A stretch of 64,000 nt of DNA from the NCBI RefSeq assembly GCF_000420045.1, contig NZ_ATUE01000008.1, forward strand, positions 124,001-188,000, written 5' to 3'. Position 1 is the first letter of the stretch. Each line of letters opens with the position of its first letter. The stretch comes from Perlucidibaca piscinae DSM 21586. Lineage in GTDB: Bacteria > Pseudomonadota > Gammaproteobacteria > Pseudomonadales > Moraxellaceae. The notes below the pieces were generated by a model. It was not told the origin of the DNA and did no database searches. It was given only the letters and a program-made list of their open reading frames with translations. Position numbers and translations under genes: made by a program. This document shows positions 43,253 to 53,194 of the stretch, piece after piece.

Positions 43253-44350
43253 ATGATGGGGCGTAGCATGCGCAAACCGGTCACCGTGACACGGCCGTTC
43301 TGGCAGGGTGTTTTTCCGCCGGACACGCTGGATTACTGGGCAGGTCTGATCAATCCGGCCTGGTCGCTGTCGCGCGTGCGCGCCCGTGTGCAGTCCGTGA
43401 CACCCGCCTCGCGGGATGCCGTGACCGTGGTGCTGAAGCCGAATCGCCGCTTTGCCGGGTTCGTTGCCGGTCAGCATCTCGCCGTGCATGTCACGCTGGA
43501 TGGTGTCCGTCACACGCGCAGCTACAGTCCGTCGCGACTGCCAGACGCCCCCGAGTGCCTGGCGATCACCGTGCAGCGCGTGCCGGGAGGTCGTCTCAGC
43601 GGCTATTTCTGCGATCAGGCAGCGGCCGGGGATCTCATCGAGCTGGGCGACGCATTCGGTGACATGACCACGGCCACGCATGCCCGTCACACCCTACTGC
43701 TGGCCGCGGGCAGCGGCATCACGCCGTTCATCGCCCAGCTCCGCGAACTGGCGCTGTCGCCTCGGTCCGGGCAGGAGTCGCTGACTCTGCTGTACTGGGT
43801 GCGTGATCGTGCCAGTGCCTGCTTCACCGACGAGCTGGACGCGCTGACCCGCAGTCTGCCGGGTTTTCGCTGGCAGCTCCGGGTCACGGGTGATCCGGCG
43901 GACAGCGCTGCTGCCTCACGCCTGTCTGCCGCCGACCTGGCGAACTGGCTGGGTGGTCGCCATGCCGCATCGGCGGCGGTCCTGGCCTGCGGCCCGGCGG
44001 GTTTCGTGAGCGCTGCGCATGGCCTGTCCTCGGCCCTGGGCGTGACCTGCCTGGGCGAGGCCTTCAGTCCGCCTGCCCAGGGGGAGGCGGGAGAGCCAGT
44101 GCGCGTGCGTCTGCTGCGCAGCGGGCGCGAGCTCAGCATTCCTGCCGGTCAGGCGCTGCTGCCGGCACTGGAGGCCGCAGGCGTGAAGCCGGCGTTCGGA
44201 TGCCGCATGGGTGTGTGCAACACCTGTGCCTGTGCCATGCCCGAGGGCGTGGTGGAGAATCTGCTGACCGGCGAGGTCAGCCAGGAGCCGTCGTCGGCTC
44301 TCAAGCTGTGTGTCAGTGCCGCTCGTTCGGCGCTGGTCCTGGATTGCTAA
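43253..44350 (+). CDS. desC: Ferredoxin reductase-type electron donor for the desaturase
   Basis: A flavin/[2Fe-2S] reductase of about 365 residues that passes NADPH electrons to DesB. The FAD domain shows HTRSYSPSR, the NAD domain LLAAGSGITPFIAQL, and the C-terminal plant-type ferredoxin domain CRMGVCNTC (C-x4-C-x2-C) with a later LKLCVS Cys. Start is uncertain among ATGs at 43253, 43256 and 43268; the predicted transcription start near 43242 suits any of them. It sits 13 bases before desB and is divergent from desT. Confidence 0.88.
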   Translation: MMGRSMRKPVTVTRPFWQGVFPPDTLDYWAGLINPAWSLSRVRARVQSVTPASRDAVTVVLKPNRRFAGFVAGQHLAVHVTLDGVRHTRSYSPSRLPDAPECLAITVQRVPGGRLSGYFCDQAAAGDLIELGDAFGDMTTATHARHTLLLAAGSGITPFIAQLRELALSPRSGQESLTLLYWVRDRASACFTDELDALTRSLPGFRWQLRVTGDPADSAAASRLSAADLANWLGGRHAASAAVLACGPAGFVSAAHGLSSALGVTCLGEAFSPPAQGEAGEPVRVRLLRSGRELSIPAGQALLPALEAAGVKPAFGCRMGVCNTCACAMPEGVVENLLTGEVSQEPSSALKLCVSAARSALVLDC

Positions 44351-44363
44351 TACCGAGGTCATG

Positions 44364-45473
44364 ATGAGTCAGACTGTCAGTCGTTCCCTGAGCCCCGAAC
44401 AGCTTGACCAGCTCGCGGTCGAGCTGGATGCCGTGCGCGCCCGCGAGGTCGCCGATCTGGGCGAGAAGGATGCCCGCTACATCCGCCGCATCTATGCTGC
44501 CGTGCGCTGGACCGCGTTTGCCGGTCGCGGCCTGATCTATGCCGGCATCTTCATGCCCTGGCTGTGGGTTGCCGGCGTGCTGCTGCTCGGCCTCTCGAAG
44601 ATCCTCGACAACATGGAGCTGGGTCACAACGTCATGCACGGCCAGTATGACTTCCTCAATGATCCCGATCTCAACGGCAAGACCTTCGAGTGGGACATCG
44701 TCGGCACCAGCGACAACTGGCGCCAGACCCACAACTACATGCACCACACCTACACCAACATCAAGGGAGTCGACGACGACGTCGGCTATGGCGTTCTGCG
44801 TCTGTTCCCCGAGCAGCGCTGGAAGCCGATGTACCTGTTCCAGCCGTTCTACTCGGTGATCTTCGCGCTGCTGTTCCAGTGGGGTGTTGCCATCCAGGAA
44901 CTGCGCCTCGGCCAGCTCTTCAAGGGCCGCAAGGCGTGGCCCAGGTTCCGTCGCGAGCTGGCGCCGGTGGCGCACAAGGCACGCTACCAGCTGGTCAAGG
45001 ACTACCTGGTGTTCCCGTTGCTGGCGGGTCCGCATTTCCTCACGGTGGCGGCGGGCAACCTGATTGCCAACGGCATCCGCAATGTCTGGACCTTCAGCAT
45101 CATCTTCTGCGGGCACTTCACCCGTGATGCCGAGATCTTCCCCAAGTCCGTGCTCAAGGACGAGACCCGTGGTCACTGGTACTACCGCCAGATTCGCGGT
45201 TCGTCGAACCTGACCGGCGGTCCGGTCATCGACCTGCTGTCAGGCAATCTCAGCCACCAGATCGAACATCACCTGTATCCGGACATTCCGGCCTGGCGCT
45301 ATTCCCGCATGGCGCCTGCGGTTCGCGAGATCTGCCAGCGCTACGGCATCCACTACAACACCGGTTCGTTCCCGGGCCAGGCCGCCCAGGTGACCTGGCG
45401 CATCCTTCGCCATGCCTTCCCGTCCCGTGTGCGCGGGCAGGGAAAGCGCGTCCGCGAGCCCGTGCCGGCCTGA
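44364..45473 (+). CDS. desB: Acyl-CoA delta-9 desaturase
   Basis: Integral membrane di-iron desaturase placing a double bond in long acyl-CoA chains. The 369-residue product has His boxes H88-x3-H92 (GHNVMHGQYD), H123-x3-HH (HNYMHHTYTN, H127 and H128) and H298-x3-HH (HQIEHHLYPD, H302 and H303). Hydrophobic segments around residues 52-78 and 150-170 and 230-250 complete the fold. The ATG at 44364 is 5 bases after GAGG. With desC and desT it forms the inducible aerobic unsaturation system known from P. aeruginosa. Confidence 0.9.
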   Translation: MSQTVSRSLSPEQLDQLAVELDAVRAREVADLGEKDARYIRRIYAAVRWTAFAGRGLIYAGIFMPWLWVAGVLLLGLSKILDNMELGHNVMHGQYDFLNDPDLNGKTFEWDIVGTSDNWRQTHNYMHHTYTNIKGVDDDVGYGVLRLFPEQRWKPMYLFQPFYSVIFALLFQWGVAIQELRLGQLFKGRKAWPRFRRELAPVAHKARYQLVKDYLVFPLLAGPHFLTVAAGNLIANGIRNVWTFSIIFCGHFTRDAEIFPKSVLKDETRGHWYYRQIRGSSNLTGGPVIDLLSGNLSHQIEHHLYPDIPAWRYSRMAPAVREICQRYGIHYNTGSFPGQAAQVTWRILRHAFPSRVRGQGKRVREPVPA

Positions 45474-45497
45474 TCGTCACGCTGGCTGCGATATCCG

Positions 45498-46367
45498 TCA
45501 GGCCGGTTGCGTGATCGCGAAGCGGCCTGACCGGATGTCGTCATAGGCGGCAAGAATCTCGTCGTAGGTGTTCATCACGAACGGTCCGTGACCATTGAGC
45601 GGCTCGCCCAGGGGTTCGCCGCTCAGTGCCAGCAGTCTGCAACCGGTGCGCGTGCTCAGCGAGATGTCGCGGCCATGGCTGGAAAGCACGACCAGGCCGC
45701 CATCCTCCACGTTTTCGTCATCTGCCAGCTGGAGTGTGCCGGCGCGCACGTAGAGCAGCGCCGTGTCGCCGTCCTCGGCGGGCAGGGTCAGGCTCCGTCC
45801 CGCTGCCAGATGAATGTCCAGAACCGTCATTCGTGTCCGGGTGCGGGCCGGTCCGGTCAGGTCGCGGAAGCAGCCGGCAATGATCCGGACCTCGCCGGCG
45901 CCATCCTCCAGGGTCAGACAGGGAATGCGTTCGCGGGTCAGCGCCTGGTAGGCGGGAGGGGTCATCTTGTCCCGGGCAGGCAGGTTCACCCAGAGCTGGA
46001 TCATCTCGAACGCACCGCCCTCGCGTGCGAAATCCGCGCTGAAGCGCTCCTCATGCATGATTCCCGAGCCCGCCGTCATCCACTGCACATCGCCAGCCCG
46101 GATGACGCCGCCGCCGCCCGTGGAGTCTTTGTGGGCGAGCTCGCCGGCGTAGACCAGGGTCACGGTCTCGAAGCCCCGATGCGGGTGTGAATTCACACCT
46201 CCGGGCGGTCGGCCCGGCAGCAGACGGCCCGGGCCGATATGATCGAGCAGCAGGAATGGCGACGGAGTTGTGCCGAGTTCGTGGTAGGAAAACACGGACA
46301 GCACGGGCGAGAAGTCACCCACGGCAAACCGGGTATCGTTGCGGTGCACGAAGGCCAGGGTTTTCAT
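45498..46367 (-). CDS. Pirin family protein
   Basis: A 289-residue bicupin, metal-dependent, some members of which act as quercetin 2,3-dioxygenases. The iron-site His pair is in NSHPHRGFETVT and the second His/Glu in SGIMHEERF. Pirin_C wording covers the second half. The ATG at 46367 gives the family start MKTLAFVHRND. No pathway link is evident. Confidence 0.9.
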   Translation of the reverse strand: MKTLAFVHRNDTRFAVGDFSPVLSVFSYHELGTTPSPFLLLDHIGPGRLLPGRPPGGVNSHPHRGFETVTLVYAGELAHKDSTGGGGVIRAGDVQWMTAGSGIMHEERFSADFAREGGAFEMIQLWVNLPARDKMTPPAYQALTRERIPCLTLEDGAGEVRIIAGCFRDLTGPARTRTRMTVLDIHLAAGRSLTLPAEDGDTALLYVRAGTLQLADDENVEDGGLVVLSSHGRDISLSTRTGCRLLALSGEPLGEPLNGHGPFVMNTYDEILAAYDDIRSGRFAITQPA

Positions 46368-46545
46368 CGGCAGCTCTCGAAGAGGACGTGGTTGCAACAG
46401 TACGGCCGCCGGCCGGGTGTCTGATGGCAGTGACAGGAAATCACACTTCATTACAGGCGGACGAGCAATGTCAACCTGATTGCCGTTGATGCGCTGGCGG
46501 CCGGCGTTACGATGACGTCTGGATATCCGTTTGGAGGGCGTGCCC

Positions 46546-46740
46546 ATGAGCACCACGGCACGGCATCAGGAGTTCGTCTGTCGTCCGCATTTCGGCTGTC
46601 GACAGACCTGTCCCTGCGTTTCACGCTGTCACTGGCCCAGCGGGCTGCAGGATCGGTTCGAGCCGAGTCATGAGCGCAAGGAAGAGAACGATGCGCGCAA
46701 CGCGGACGTGCAGGCCGTTGAGCTGCGCTGCCTGCATTGA
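46546..46740 (+). CDS. Small Cys-rich protein of unknown function
   Basis: A 64-residue product I do not recognise. Cysteines cluster in C12-x5-C18-x3-C22-x-C24-x3-C28-H29, with another at C62, a pattern that could bind zinc or an Fe-S cluster. The rest is charged (residues 42-58). GGAGG ends 8 bases before the ATG, an excellent ribosome site, and codons look typical of the region. It faces the pirin gene divergently and is followed by a 20-base palindrome before tRNA-Arg. It may be real yet lacks any named family that I can recall. Confidence 0.55.
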   Translation: MSTTARHQEFVCRPHFGCRQTCPCVSRCHWPSGLQDRFEPSHERKEENDARNADVQAVELRCLH

Positions 46741-46760
46741 CTGACGGCACGTGCCGTCAG
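46741..46760. repeat. Perfect 20-base palindrome
   Basis: CTGACGGCAC and its exact reverse complement abut without spacer directly after the small ORF stop and 9 bases before the 3' end of tRNA-Arg. It may act as a stop signal for both, though no T tract is present. Confidence 0.5.
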
Positions 46761-46768
46761 CGTGATGA

Positions 46769-46845
46769 TGGCGCCCTCGAGACGATTCGAACGTCCGACC
46801 TGCCCCTTAGGAGGGGGCTGCTCTATCCAGCTGAGCTACGAGGGC
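46769..46845 (-). tRNA. tRNA-Arg (anticodon CCT)
   Basis: A 77-base cloverleaf reads AGG codons. The acceptor stem GCCCTCG (46845-46839) pairs with CGAGGGC (46779-46773), the anticodon loop CTCCTAA lies at 46813-46807, the TTCGAAT T-loop is present, and the 3' CCA is encoded (46771-46769). A TAGAAT -10 box (46869-46864, minus strand) lies 19 bases upstream. Confidence 0.96.
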
Positions 46846-46863
46846 ATAGACACTGCGCAGCGG

Positions 46864-46869
46864 ATTCTA
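46864..46869 (-). promoter_or_regulatory. -10 element of tRNA-Arg
   Basis: TAGAAT on the minus strand 19 bases before the mature 5' end. No good -35 match is visible at standard spacing. Confidence 0.5.
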
Positions 46870-46932
46870 GCCTAAACGCTGGCGGTAAATCTTCTGCTTC
46901 GCCGGCATGTCGGCAAGCTTGGCTGCGGGCGC

Positions 46933-47784
46933 TCAATCCTCGGCAACGCAGCCGGCATCAAGCCGCTCATCCTGCATCCAGGTCTTGAGTCTGAACAGGG
47001 CCTCCAGGTTGATCTGGCGCACGCGTTCGCGGGTCAGGCCCACCGCATCGGCGATGGCTTCGTAGGTCAGCGGGTCGCCATCGGGGAAGCCGAAGCGCAG
47101 GCAAAGCACGCGCTGTTCACGAGGCGTCAGGCGCTGCAGCAGGCGTTGCAGGGCATGGTTGAGGTCGAGGACGGCCGTGGTGTTCTCCGGGTTGTCCGCT
47201 TTCGGGTCGCAGATATCCCAGCCGCTGCCATCGGCGCTGCCGACGCTGTCCAGCGAGGTGTTCGCTTCCGTCCAGGGCAGCAGCTCGCGGACCTCGTTGA
47301 GGCTGCGCCCGCTGCAGCAGGCGAGGTCCTCCAGCGAGGGTTCGCGATAGGATTTCTGTGACAGCTGCCGCCGTGTACGAAGCAGCGTGTTCAGGCGCTT
47401 GGCCATGTGTACCGGCAATCGCACGGTGCGGGACTGATTCATGATGGCGCGTTCGATGTACTGCCGTATCCACCAGATCGCGTAGGTGGAGAAGCGGTAG
47501 CCGCGCTGCGGATCAAATTTCTCCAGCGCATGCATCAGGCCAAGATTGCCTTCCTCGACCAGGTCATCGATGGCCATGCTCTGGCGCTGGTACTGCCTTG
47601 CGGTGTGTATCACCAGGCGCAGATTGCACTGGATCAGGCGCTGGCGTGCCTCGGGGCATCCCGTCTGCAGGGCGAGACTGAGCGCACGCTCCTCATCTGC
47701 CGAGAGCAGGGGATGGCGGCTGACATCACGCAGGTAGCAGCTGAACGCACAGCTGGATACGGACTGTCGGGGTGGTTGGCTCAT
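46933..47784 (-). CDS. rpoS: RNA polymerase sigma factor RpoS, short form
   Basis: A 283-residue sigma-70-family factor. Region 2 reads EEGNLGLMHALEKFDPQRGYR then the melting motif RFSTYAIWWIRQ and ERAIMNQSRTVRLP, wording typical of RpoS rather than RpoH or RpoD. Region 4 ends LTYEAIADAVGLTRERVRQI. It is shorter than the 330-residue RpoS of Pseudomonas or E. coli, chiefly at the N-terminus, and it is not linked to nlpD but to dapE. AGGAAG lies before the ATG. A strong leader hairpin lies upstream. Confidence 0.85.
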   Translation of the reverse strand: MSQPPRQSVSSCAFSCYLRDVSRHPLLSADEERALSLALQTGCPEARQRLIQCNLRLVIHTARQYQRQSMAIDDLVEEGNLGLMHALEKFDPQRGYRFSTYAIWWIRQYIERAIMNQSRTVRLPVHMAKRLNTLLRTRRQLSQKSYREPSLEDLACCSGRSLNEVRELLPWTEANTSLDSVGSADGSGWDICDPKADNPENTTAVLDLNHALQRLLQRLTPREQRVLCLRFGFPDGDPLTYEAIADAVGLTRERVRQINLEALFRLKTWMQDERLDAGCVAED

Positions 47785-47841
47785 GATGTCTTCCTTGACG
47801 ATGAGTGAGGCTGGTCAAAGGAAGCAGTCTTGAGGCGAGTT

Positions 47842-47877
47842 CGCCACCCGATGCCGACGGTCAGGCACCGAGTGGCG
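47842..47877 (-). promoter_or_regulatory. Stable hairpin in the dapE-rpoS gap
   Basis: A 14-bp stem with a few G-U pairs (47842-47855 with 47864-47877) and an 8-base loop, 58 bases upstream of the rpoS start. It is either a dapE terminator, without U run, or a leader structure of rpoS. Confidence 0.45.
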
Positions 47878-47896
47878 GGCAGGGGCTGACGACTGG

Positions 47897-49045
47897 TCAG
47901 TCGGCGGCAAGCAGCGAAACGAGAATGCGCTCGTACAGTCTGGTCAGGGTATCCAGATCGGCGACGCTGACGCATTCGTTGATCTGGTGAATGGTCTTGT
48001 TGACCGGGCCCAGTTCCAGCACCTGGGCACCGGTGGGCGCGATGAAACGACCATCGGAGGTGCCGCCGCTGGTGGACAGCTCGGTGTCATGTCCGGTCTC
48101 CTCGCGGATGGCGCTGACGGCGGCTGCCACCAGCTCGCCCTCGGCGGTCAGGAAGGGGTGGCCGCTGAGGCGCCAGTCGATCTGGTAGTCAAGGCCGTGG
48201 CGATCCAGGATGGCTTCGGTGCGCTGGCGCAGCACGGTCTCGGTGAGCTCGGTGGAGAAGCGGAAGTTGAACACCACCTCGCAGCTGCCGGGAATCACGT
48301 TGTTGGCGCCGGTACCGGCATGGATGTTGGAAATCTGGAAGCTGGTGGCCGGGAAGAAGGCATTGCCGTGGTCCCAGACCTCGGCGGCCAGTTCGGCCAG
48401 TGCCGGTGCGGCACGGTGGATGGGGTTGTCGGCCAGGTGCGGATAGGCGACATGGCCCTGACGACCCTTCACCGTGAGGATGCCGCCGAGCGAGCCGCGG
48501 CGGCCGTTCTTGATGACGTCACCCACCCGGGTCGTGCTGGACGGTTCGCCGACCAGACACCAGGTGATTTTCTCGTTGCGTGCCTCCAGCGTTTCCACCA
48601 CCTTGACGGTGCCGTCCACGGCCACGCCTTCCTCGTCGCTGGTGATCAGGAAGGCGATCGAGCCGCGGTGTTCCGGATGCTCGGCGACGAAGCGCTCGCA
48701 GGCAACCACCATGGCCGCCAGCGATCCCTTCATGTCGGCAGCGCCGCGGCCGGTGAGCACGCCGTTCTCGATGAGCGGCTCGAACGGCGGCACCTTCCAC
48801 TGTTCCAGCGGACCGGTCGGCACCACGTCGGTGTGGCCGGCAAAGCAGAACACCGGACCGTCGCTGCCACGCCGGGCCCAGAAGTTGTCGACATCGCCGA
48901 AGCGCAGGCGCTCGACGCGGAAGCCGATGGCCTCCAGACGCCGGATCATCAGGGTCTGGCAGTCGGCATCGAAGGGCGTGACCGAGGGCTCGCGGATCAG
49001 CTGAAGGGTCAGGTCCAGGGTCGGGGAGAGCGGGGCAGTGGTCAT
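47897..49045 (-). CDS. dapE: Succinyl-diaminopimelate desuccinylase
   Basis: Zinc peptidase of the lysine/diaminopimelate pathway producing LL-DAP. The 382-residue product shows FAGHTDVVPTG (metal His and catalytic Asp), TGRGAADMKGSLAAM, ITSDEEGVAVDGT (catalytic Glu) and TSGGTSDGRF. The ATG at 49045 has GGAG 6 bases upstream. It diverges from the branched-chain amino acid transporter operon and is followed by rpoS 112 bases away. Confidence 0.95.
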   Translation of the reverse strand: MTTAPLSPTLDLTLQLIREPSVTPFDADCQTLMIRRLEAIGFRVERLRFGDVDNFWARRGSDGPVFCFAGHTDVVPTGPLEQWKVPPFEPLIENGVLTGRGAADMKGSLAAMVVACERFVAEHPEHRGSIAFLITSDEEGVAVDGTVKVVETLEARNEKITWCLVGEPSSTTRVGDVIKNGRRGSLGGILTVKGRQGHVAYPHLADNPIHRAAPALAELAAEVWDHGNAFFPATSFQISNIHAGTGANNVIPGSCEVVFNFRFSTELTETVLRQRTEAILDRHGLDYQIDWRLSGHPFLTAEGELVAAAVSAIREETGHDTELSTSGGTSDGRFIAPTGAQVLELGPVNKTIHQINECVSVADLDTLTRLYERILVSLLAAD

Positions 49046-49226
49046 GAGGCTCCAGGATGGTGCAGGCCGGATCAGGAATGCTGGCATTCTAGCCGTCGCC
49101 ATGGGTCACGTCAGCCGAACAGCGGCAGCTTTCGTGGAATACCCTTTCCACTCGCCGTCGCAACCGCAATAATGCGCGCTTGGCATGCGCCGCTTGGCGT
49201 AGCCCGCTCATCACAGGACAGATGAC

Positions 49227-50396
49227 ATGCGACCATTTCGACCCGCCCTGATTCCCGCTCTGCTCGCCACCGCCGCGCTGATCACTGGATGCAGCAAGTC
49301 CGAACCCGTGGCCAGCACCACGCCGGACGGCAAACGCATCATCGTCATCGGCCATGCCGCGCCACTGACCGGTCCGCAGGCCCACATCGGCAAGGACAAC
49401 GAGAATGGCGTGCGCCTCGCCATCGAGGACCTGAACCAGTCCGGTTTCACCATCGCCGGCCAGCCCGTGCATTTCGAGATGGACTCCCAGGATGACCAGG
49501 CTGACCCGCGCATGGCCACCACGGTGGCGCAGAAGTTTGTCGATGACGGCCTGCAGGCCGTCATCGGTCACCTGAACTCCGGCACCACGATGCCGGCATC
49601 ACGTGTCTATAATGCCGCCGGCATCGTCGAGATCTCGCCATCAGCAACCACGCCGCGCTACACCCAGCAGGGCTTTGCCAACGCCTTCCGGGTCATGGCC
49701 AACGATGTTCAGCAGGGCAAGGTGCTGGGCCAGTTCGCGGTCGGTGAGCTGGGCTTCAAGAACATTGCCATCATCGATGACCGCACCGCCTACGGCCAGG
49801 GCCTCGCTGACGAGTTCGAGAAGGCCGCCAAGGCTGCCGGTGGCAAGATCGTGGTGCGCGAGTACACCAGTGACAAGGCGTCGGATTTCACCGCCATCCT
49901 GACCAAGATCAAGGGCCTGAAGCCGGATGCGATCTTCTTTGGCGGCATGGACGGGCAGGGCGCCCCGCTGGCCCGCCAGATGCGCTCGCTGGGTCTGACC
50001 TCGCGCCTCATGGGCGGTGATGGCATCAACACCGCCGAGTTCATGAAGCTGGCCGGCCCGGCGGCAGAGAATGTTGTCGCCTCGCTGCCCGGCCGTCCGC
50101 TGGCCGATCTGCCGCAGGGCGCCGACTTCAAGACCCGTTTCGAGCAGAAATACGGCCGCATCCAGCTCTATGCCCCGTACTGCTATGACGCCATGCAGGT
50201 GCTGGCTCGCGCCATGCAGCGTGCCGGCAGCACCGAGCCGGCCAAGGTCATTGCCGAGCTCAAGAACACGGACCACCAGGGGGTCACCGCGCGCATCCGT
50301 TTCGATGACAAGGGCGACCTTCGTGCCGGTGCCATCACCGTTTACCAGGTCGCCAACGGTGACTGGCAGAAGCTGAAGACGGTCGAGTCCGAGTAA
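49227..50396 (+). CDS. Branched-chain amino acid ABC transporter, substrate-binding lipoprotein
   Basis: LivJ/BraC-type periplasmic binding protein, 389 residues. The N-terminal 21 residues are a signal with lipobox LITG-C (Cys22), so it should be lipid-anchored, unlike soluble BraC of Pseudomonas. Domain wording includes IGHAAPLTGPQAHIGKDNENG, VIGHLNSGTTMPASRVY and DRTAYGQGLADEF. It starts a five-gene operon; livH begins 2 bases after its stop. Confidence 0.9.
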   Translation: MRPFRPALIPALLATAALITGCSKSEPVASTTPDGKRIIVIGHAAPLTGPQAHIGKDNENGVRLAIEDLNQSGFTIAGQPVHFEMDSQDDQADPRMATTVAQKFVDDGLQAVIGHLNSGTTMPASRVYNAAGIVEISPSATTPRYTQQGFANAFRVMANDVQQGKVLGQFAVGELGFKNIAIIDDRTAYGQGLADEFEKAAKAAGGKIVVREYTSDKASDFTAILTKIKGLKPDAIFFGGMDGQGAPLARQMRSLGLTSRLMGGDGINTAEFMKLAGPAAENVVASLPGRPLADLPQGADFKTRFEQKYGRIQLYAPYCYDAMQVLARAMQRAGSTEPAKVIAELKNTDHQGVTARIRFDDKGDLRAGAITVYQVANGDWQKLKTVESE

Positions 50397-50398
50397 GC

Positions 50399-51324
50399 AT
50401 GGACATTCTGGCGCAGCAGCTGGTCAACGGGCTGATCCTGGGCAGCATCTATGCCCTGATCGCGCTGGGCTACACCCTAGTCTACGGCATTCTCGGCCTG
50501 ATCAACTTCGCCCATGGCGAAGTGGTGATGATCGGCGCCATGGTCACCATCAGCTGCCTGGTCTGGCTGCTGGGCATGAACCCGGACCTGTCGCCGGTGC
50601 TGCTGATCGGCGCCAGCCTGCTCATGGCCGTTCCGGTCTGCGCCCTGCTGGGTGCCGGCATCGAGCGTCTGGCCTACCGTCCGCTGCGCCATGCGCCGCG
50701 TCTGGCGCCACTGATCACCGCCATCGGTGTCTCCATCATCCTGCAGAACCTGGCCATGATGATCTGGGGGCGCCAGTACGTGCGCTTTCCCGATATCCTG
50801 CCGCATGACCCCATCCACCTGGGGCCGGTGACCTTCCTGCCGGTGCAGGCGGCCATCGTGCTTCTGTCGGCCGTGCTCATGGTCGGCCTGCTGGTGCTGG
50901 TGCACAGAACCCGGCTCGGGCGCGCCATGCGTGCCACCGCGCAGTCGCCGTCGGTGGCGCAGCTGATGGGGGTTCCGGTCGATCGCGTGATTGCCAGCGC
51001 GTTTGTCATCGGCTCCGTGCTGGCGGCCGTGGCCGGCGTCATGGTCTCGGCCAACTACGGCCAGGCCCATGCCTACATGGGCTTCATGCTTGGCCTCAAG
51101 GCCTTCTCGGCGGCGGTGCTGGGCGGTATCGGCAACCTTGCCGGCGCCGTCGTCGGCGGTCTGCTTCTGGGGCTGATCGAAAGTCTCGGCGCCGGCTACA
51201 TCGGTGATCTTACCGGCGGTTTCCTGGGCAGCCAGTACCAGGACGTGTTTGCCTTCCTGGTACTGATCGCGGTGCTGGTGTTCCGTCCCTCCGGGCTGCT
51301 CGGTGAGCGGGTGGCGGACAGACC

Positions 51325-51328
<4 letters not shown>
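50399..51328 (+). CDS. livH: Branched-chain amino acid ABC transporter permease LivH
   Basis: Inner-membrane permease of 309 residues with about eight helices. LivH wording includes LINFAHGEVVMIGAM, the EAA-like MGVPVDRVIASAFVIGS loop contacting the ATPase, and LGGIGNLAGAVVGGLLLG. It overlaps livM by 4 bases (ATGA). Confidence 0.95.
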
Positions 51329-52396
<1,068 letters not shown>

Positions 52397-52407
<11 letters not shown>

Positions 52408-53194
52408 GCCGGTGCTGGCTGCCGGCCAGCCACTGCTCGAATTGCGCGGCATCTGCAAGCAGTTCGGCGGTATCAAGGCCCTGGATGGTGTCGATCTGTC
52501 GATTCCTGCCGGCAGCATCTACGGCCTGATCGGTCCCAATGGCGCTGGCAAGACCACGCTCTTCAACGTCATCACCGGTCTCTATCCCGCCAATGCCGGC
52601 AAGCGCCGCTTTGCCGGCGAGGACATGCCGCTGGGCATGAAGGCCAGTGTCATCGTCGAGCGCGGCATTGCCCGCACCTTCCAGAACATTCGCCTGTTCG
52701 ACTTCATGACGGCCTGGGAAAACGTCATGGTGGCGCGTCATGTGCGTACCCGCACCGGCGTCTGGGGCGCACTGCTGCGCACCCCGTCAGCCCGGCGCGA
52801 AGAGGCCGCGATCCGCGACCGCGCCTTCGAGCTGATGTCCTATGTCGGTCTGCCGCCGGCGGCCATGAACCGCCACGCCCATGAACTCTCCTACGGCGAC
52901 CAGCGCCGCCTCGAGATTGCCCGCGCGCTTGCCACCGACCCGCTGCTGCTGGCGCTGGACGAGCCGGCGGCAGGCATGAACCCGACCGAGACCGAGGGGC
53001 TGCGCGAGCTGCTTGAGCGCCTGCGTCGTGATGGCATCACCGTCCTGCTCATCGAGCATGACGTGAAGCTGGTCATGGGGCTGTGCGATCGCGTCGCCGT
53101 GCTCGATTTCGGGCGTTTGCTGGCCGAAGGCGAGCCGGAGGCGGTGCGTCGTGATCCGGCGGTGATTGCGGCCTATCTCGGAGGTGCGGCATGA
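52397..53194 (+). CDS. livG: Branched-chain amino acid ABC transporter ATPase LivG
   Basis: ATPase subunit, 265 residues, with Walker A GPNGAGKTT (residues 46-54), the ABC signature LSYGDQRRLEIARAL, Walker B LLALDEPAAGMNP and the LivG-specific extended central insertion ARTFQNIRLFDFMTAWENVMV. It overlaps livM and livF by short stretches, as expected for a coupled operon. Confidence 0.96.

Noticed and set aside
46880..46892. GGCGGTAAAT resembling the RfaH ops element
   Set aside because: The conserved G after GGCGGTA is missing and it lies upstream of a tRNA, not in a long operon leader.
49150..49200. A TTGGCATGCGCCGCTTGG stretch that looks like a sigma-54 site before the transporter operon
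   Set aside because: The GG and GC dinucleotides are not spaced as sigma-54 requires.
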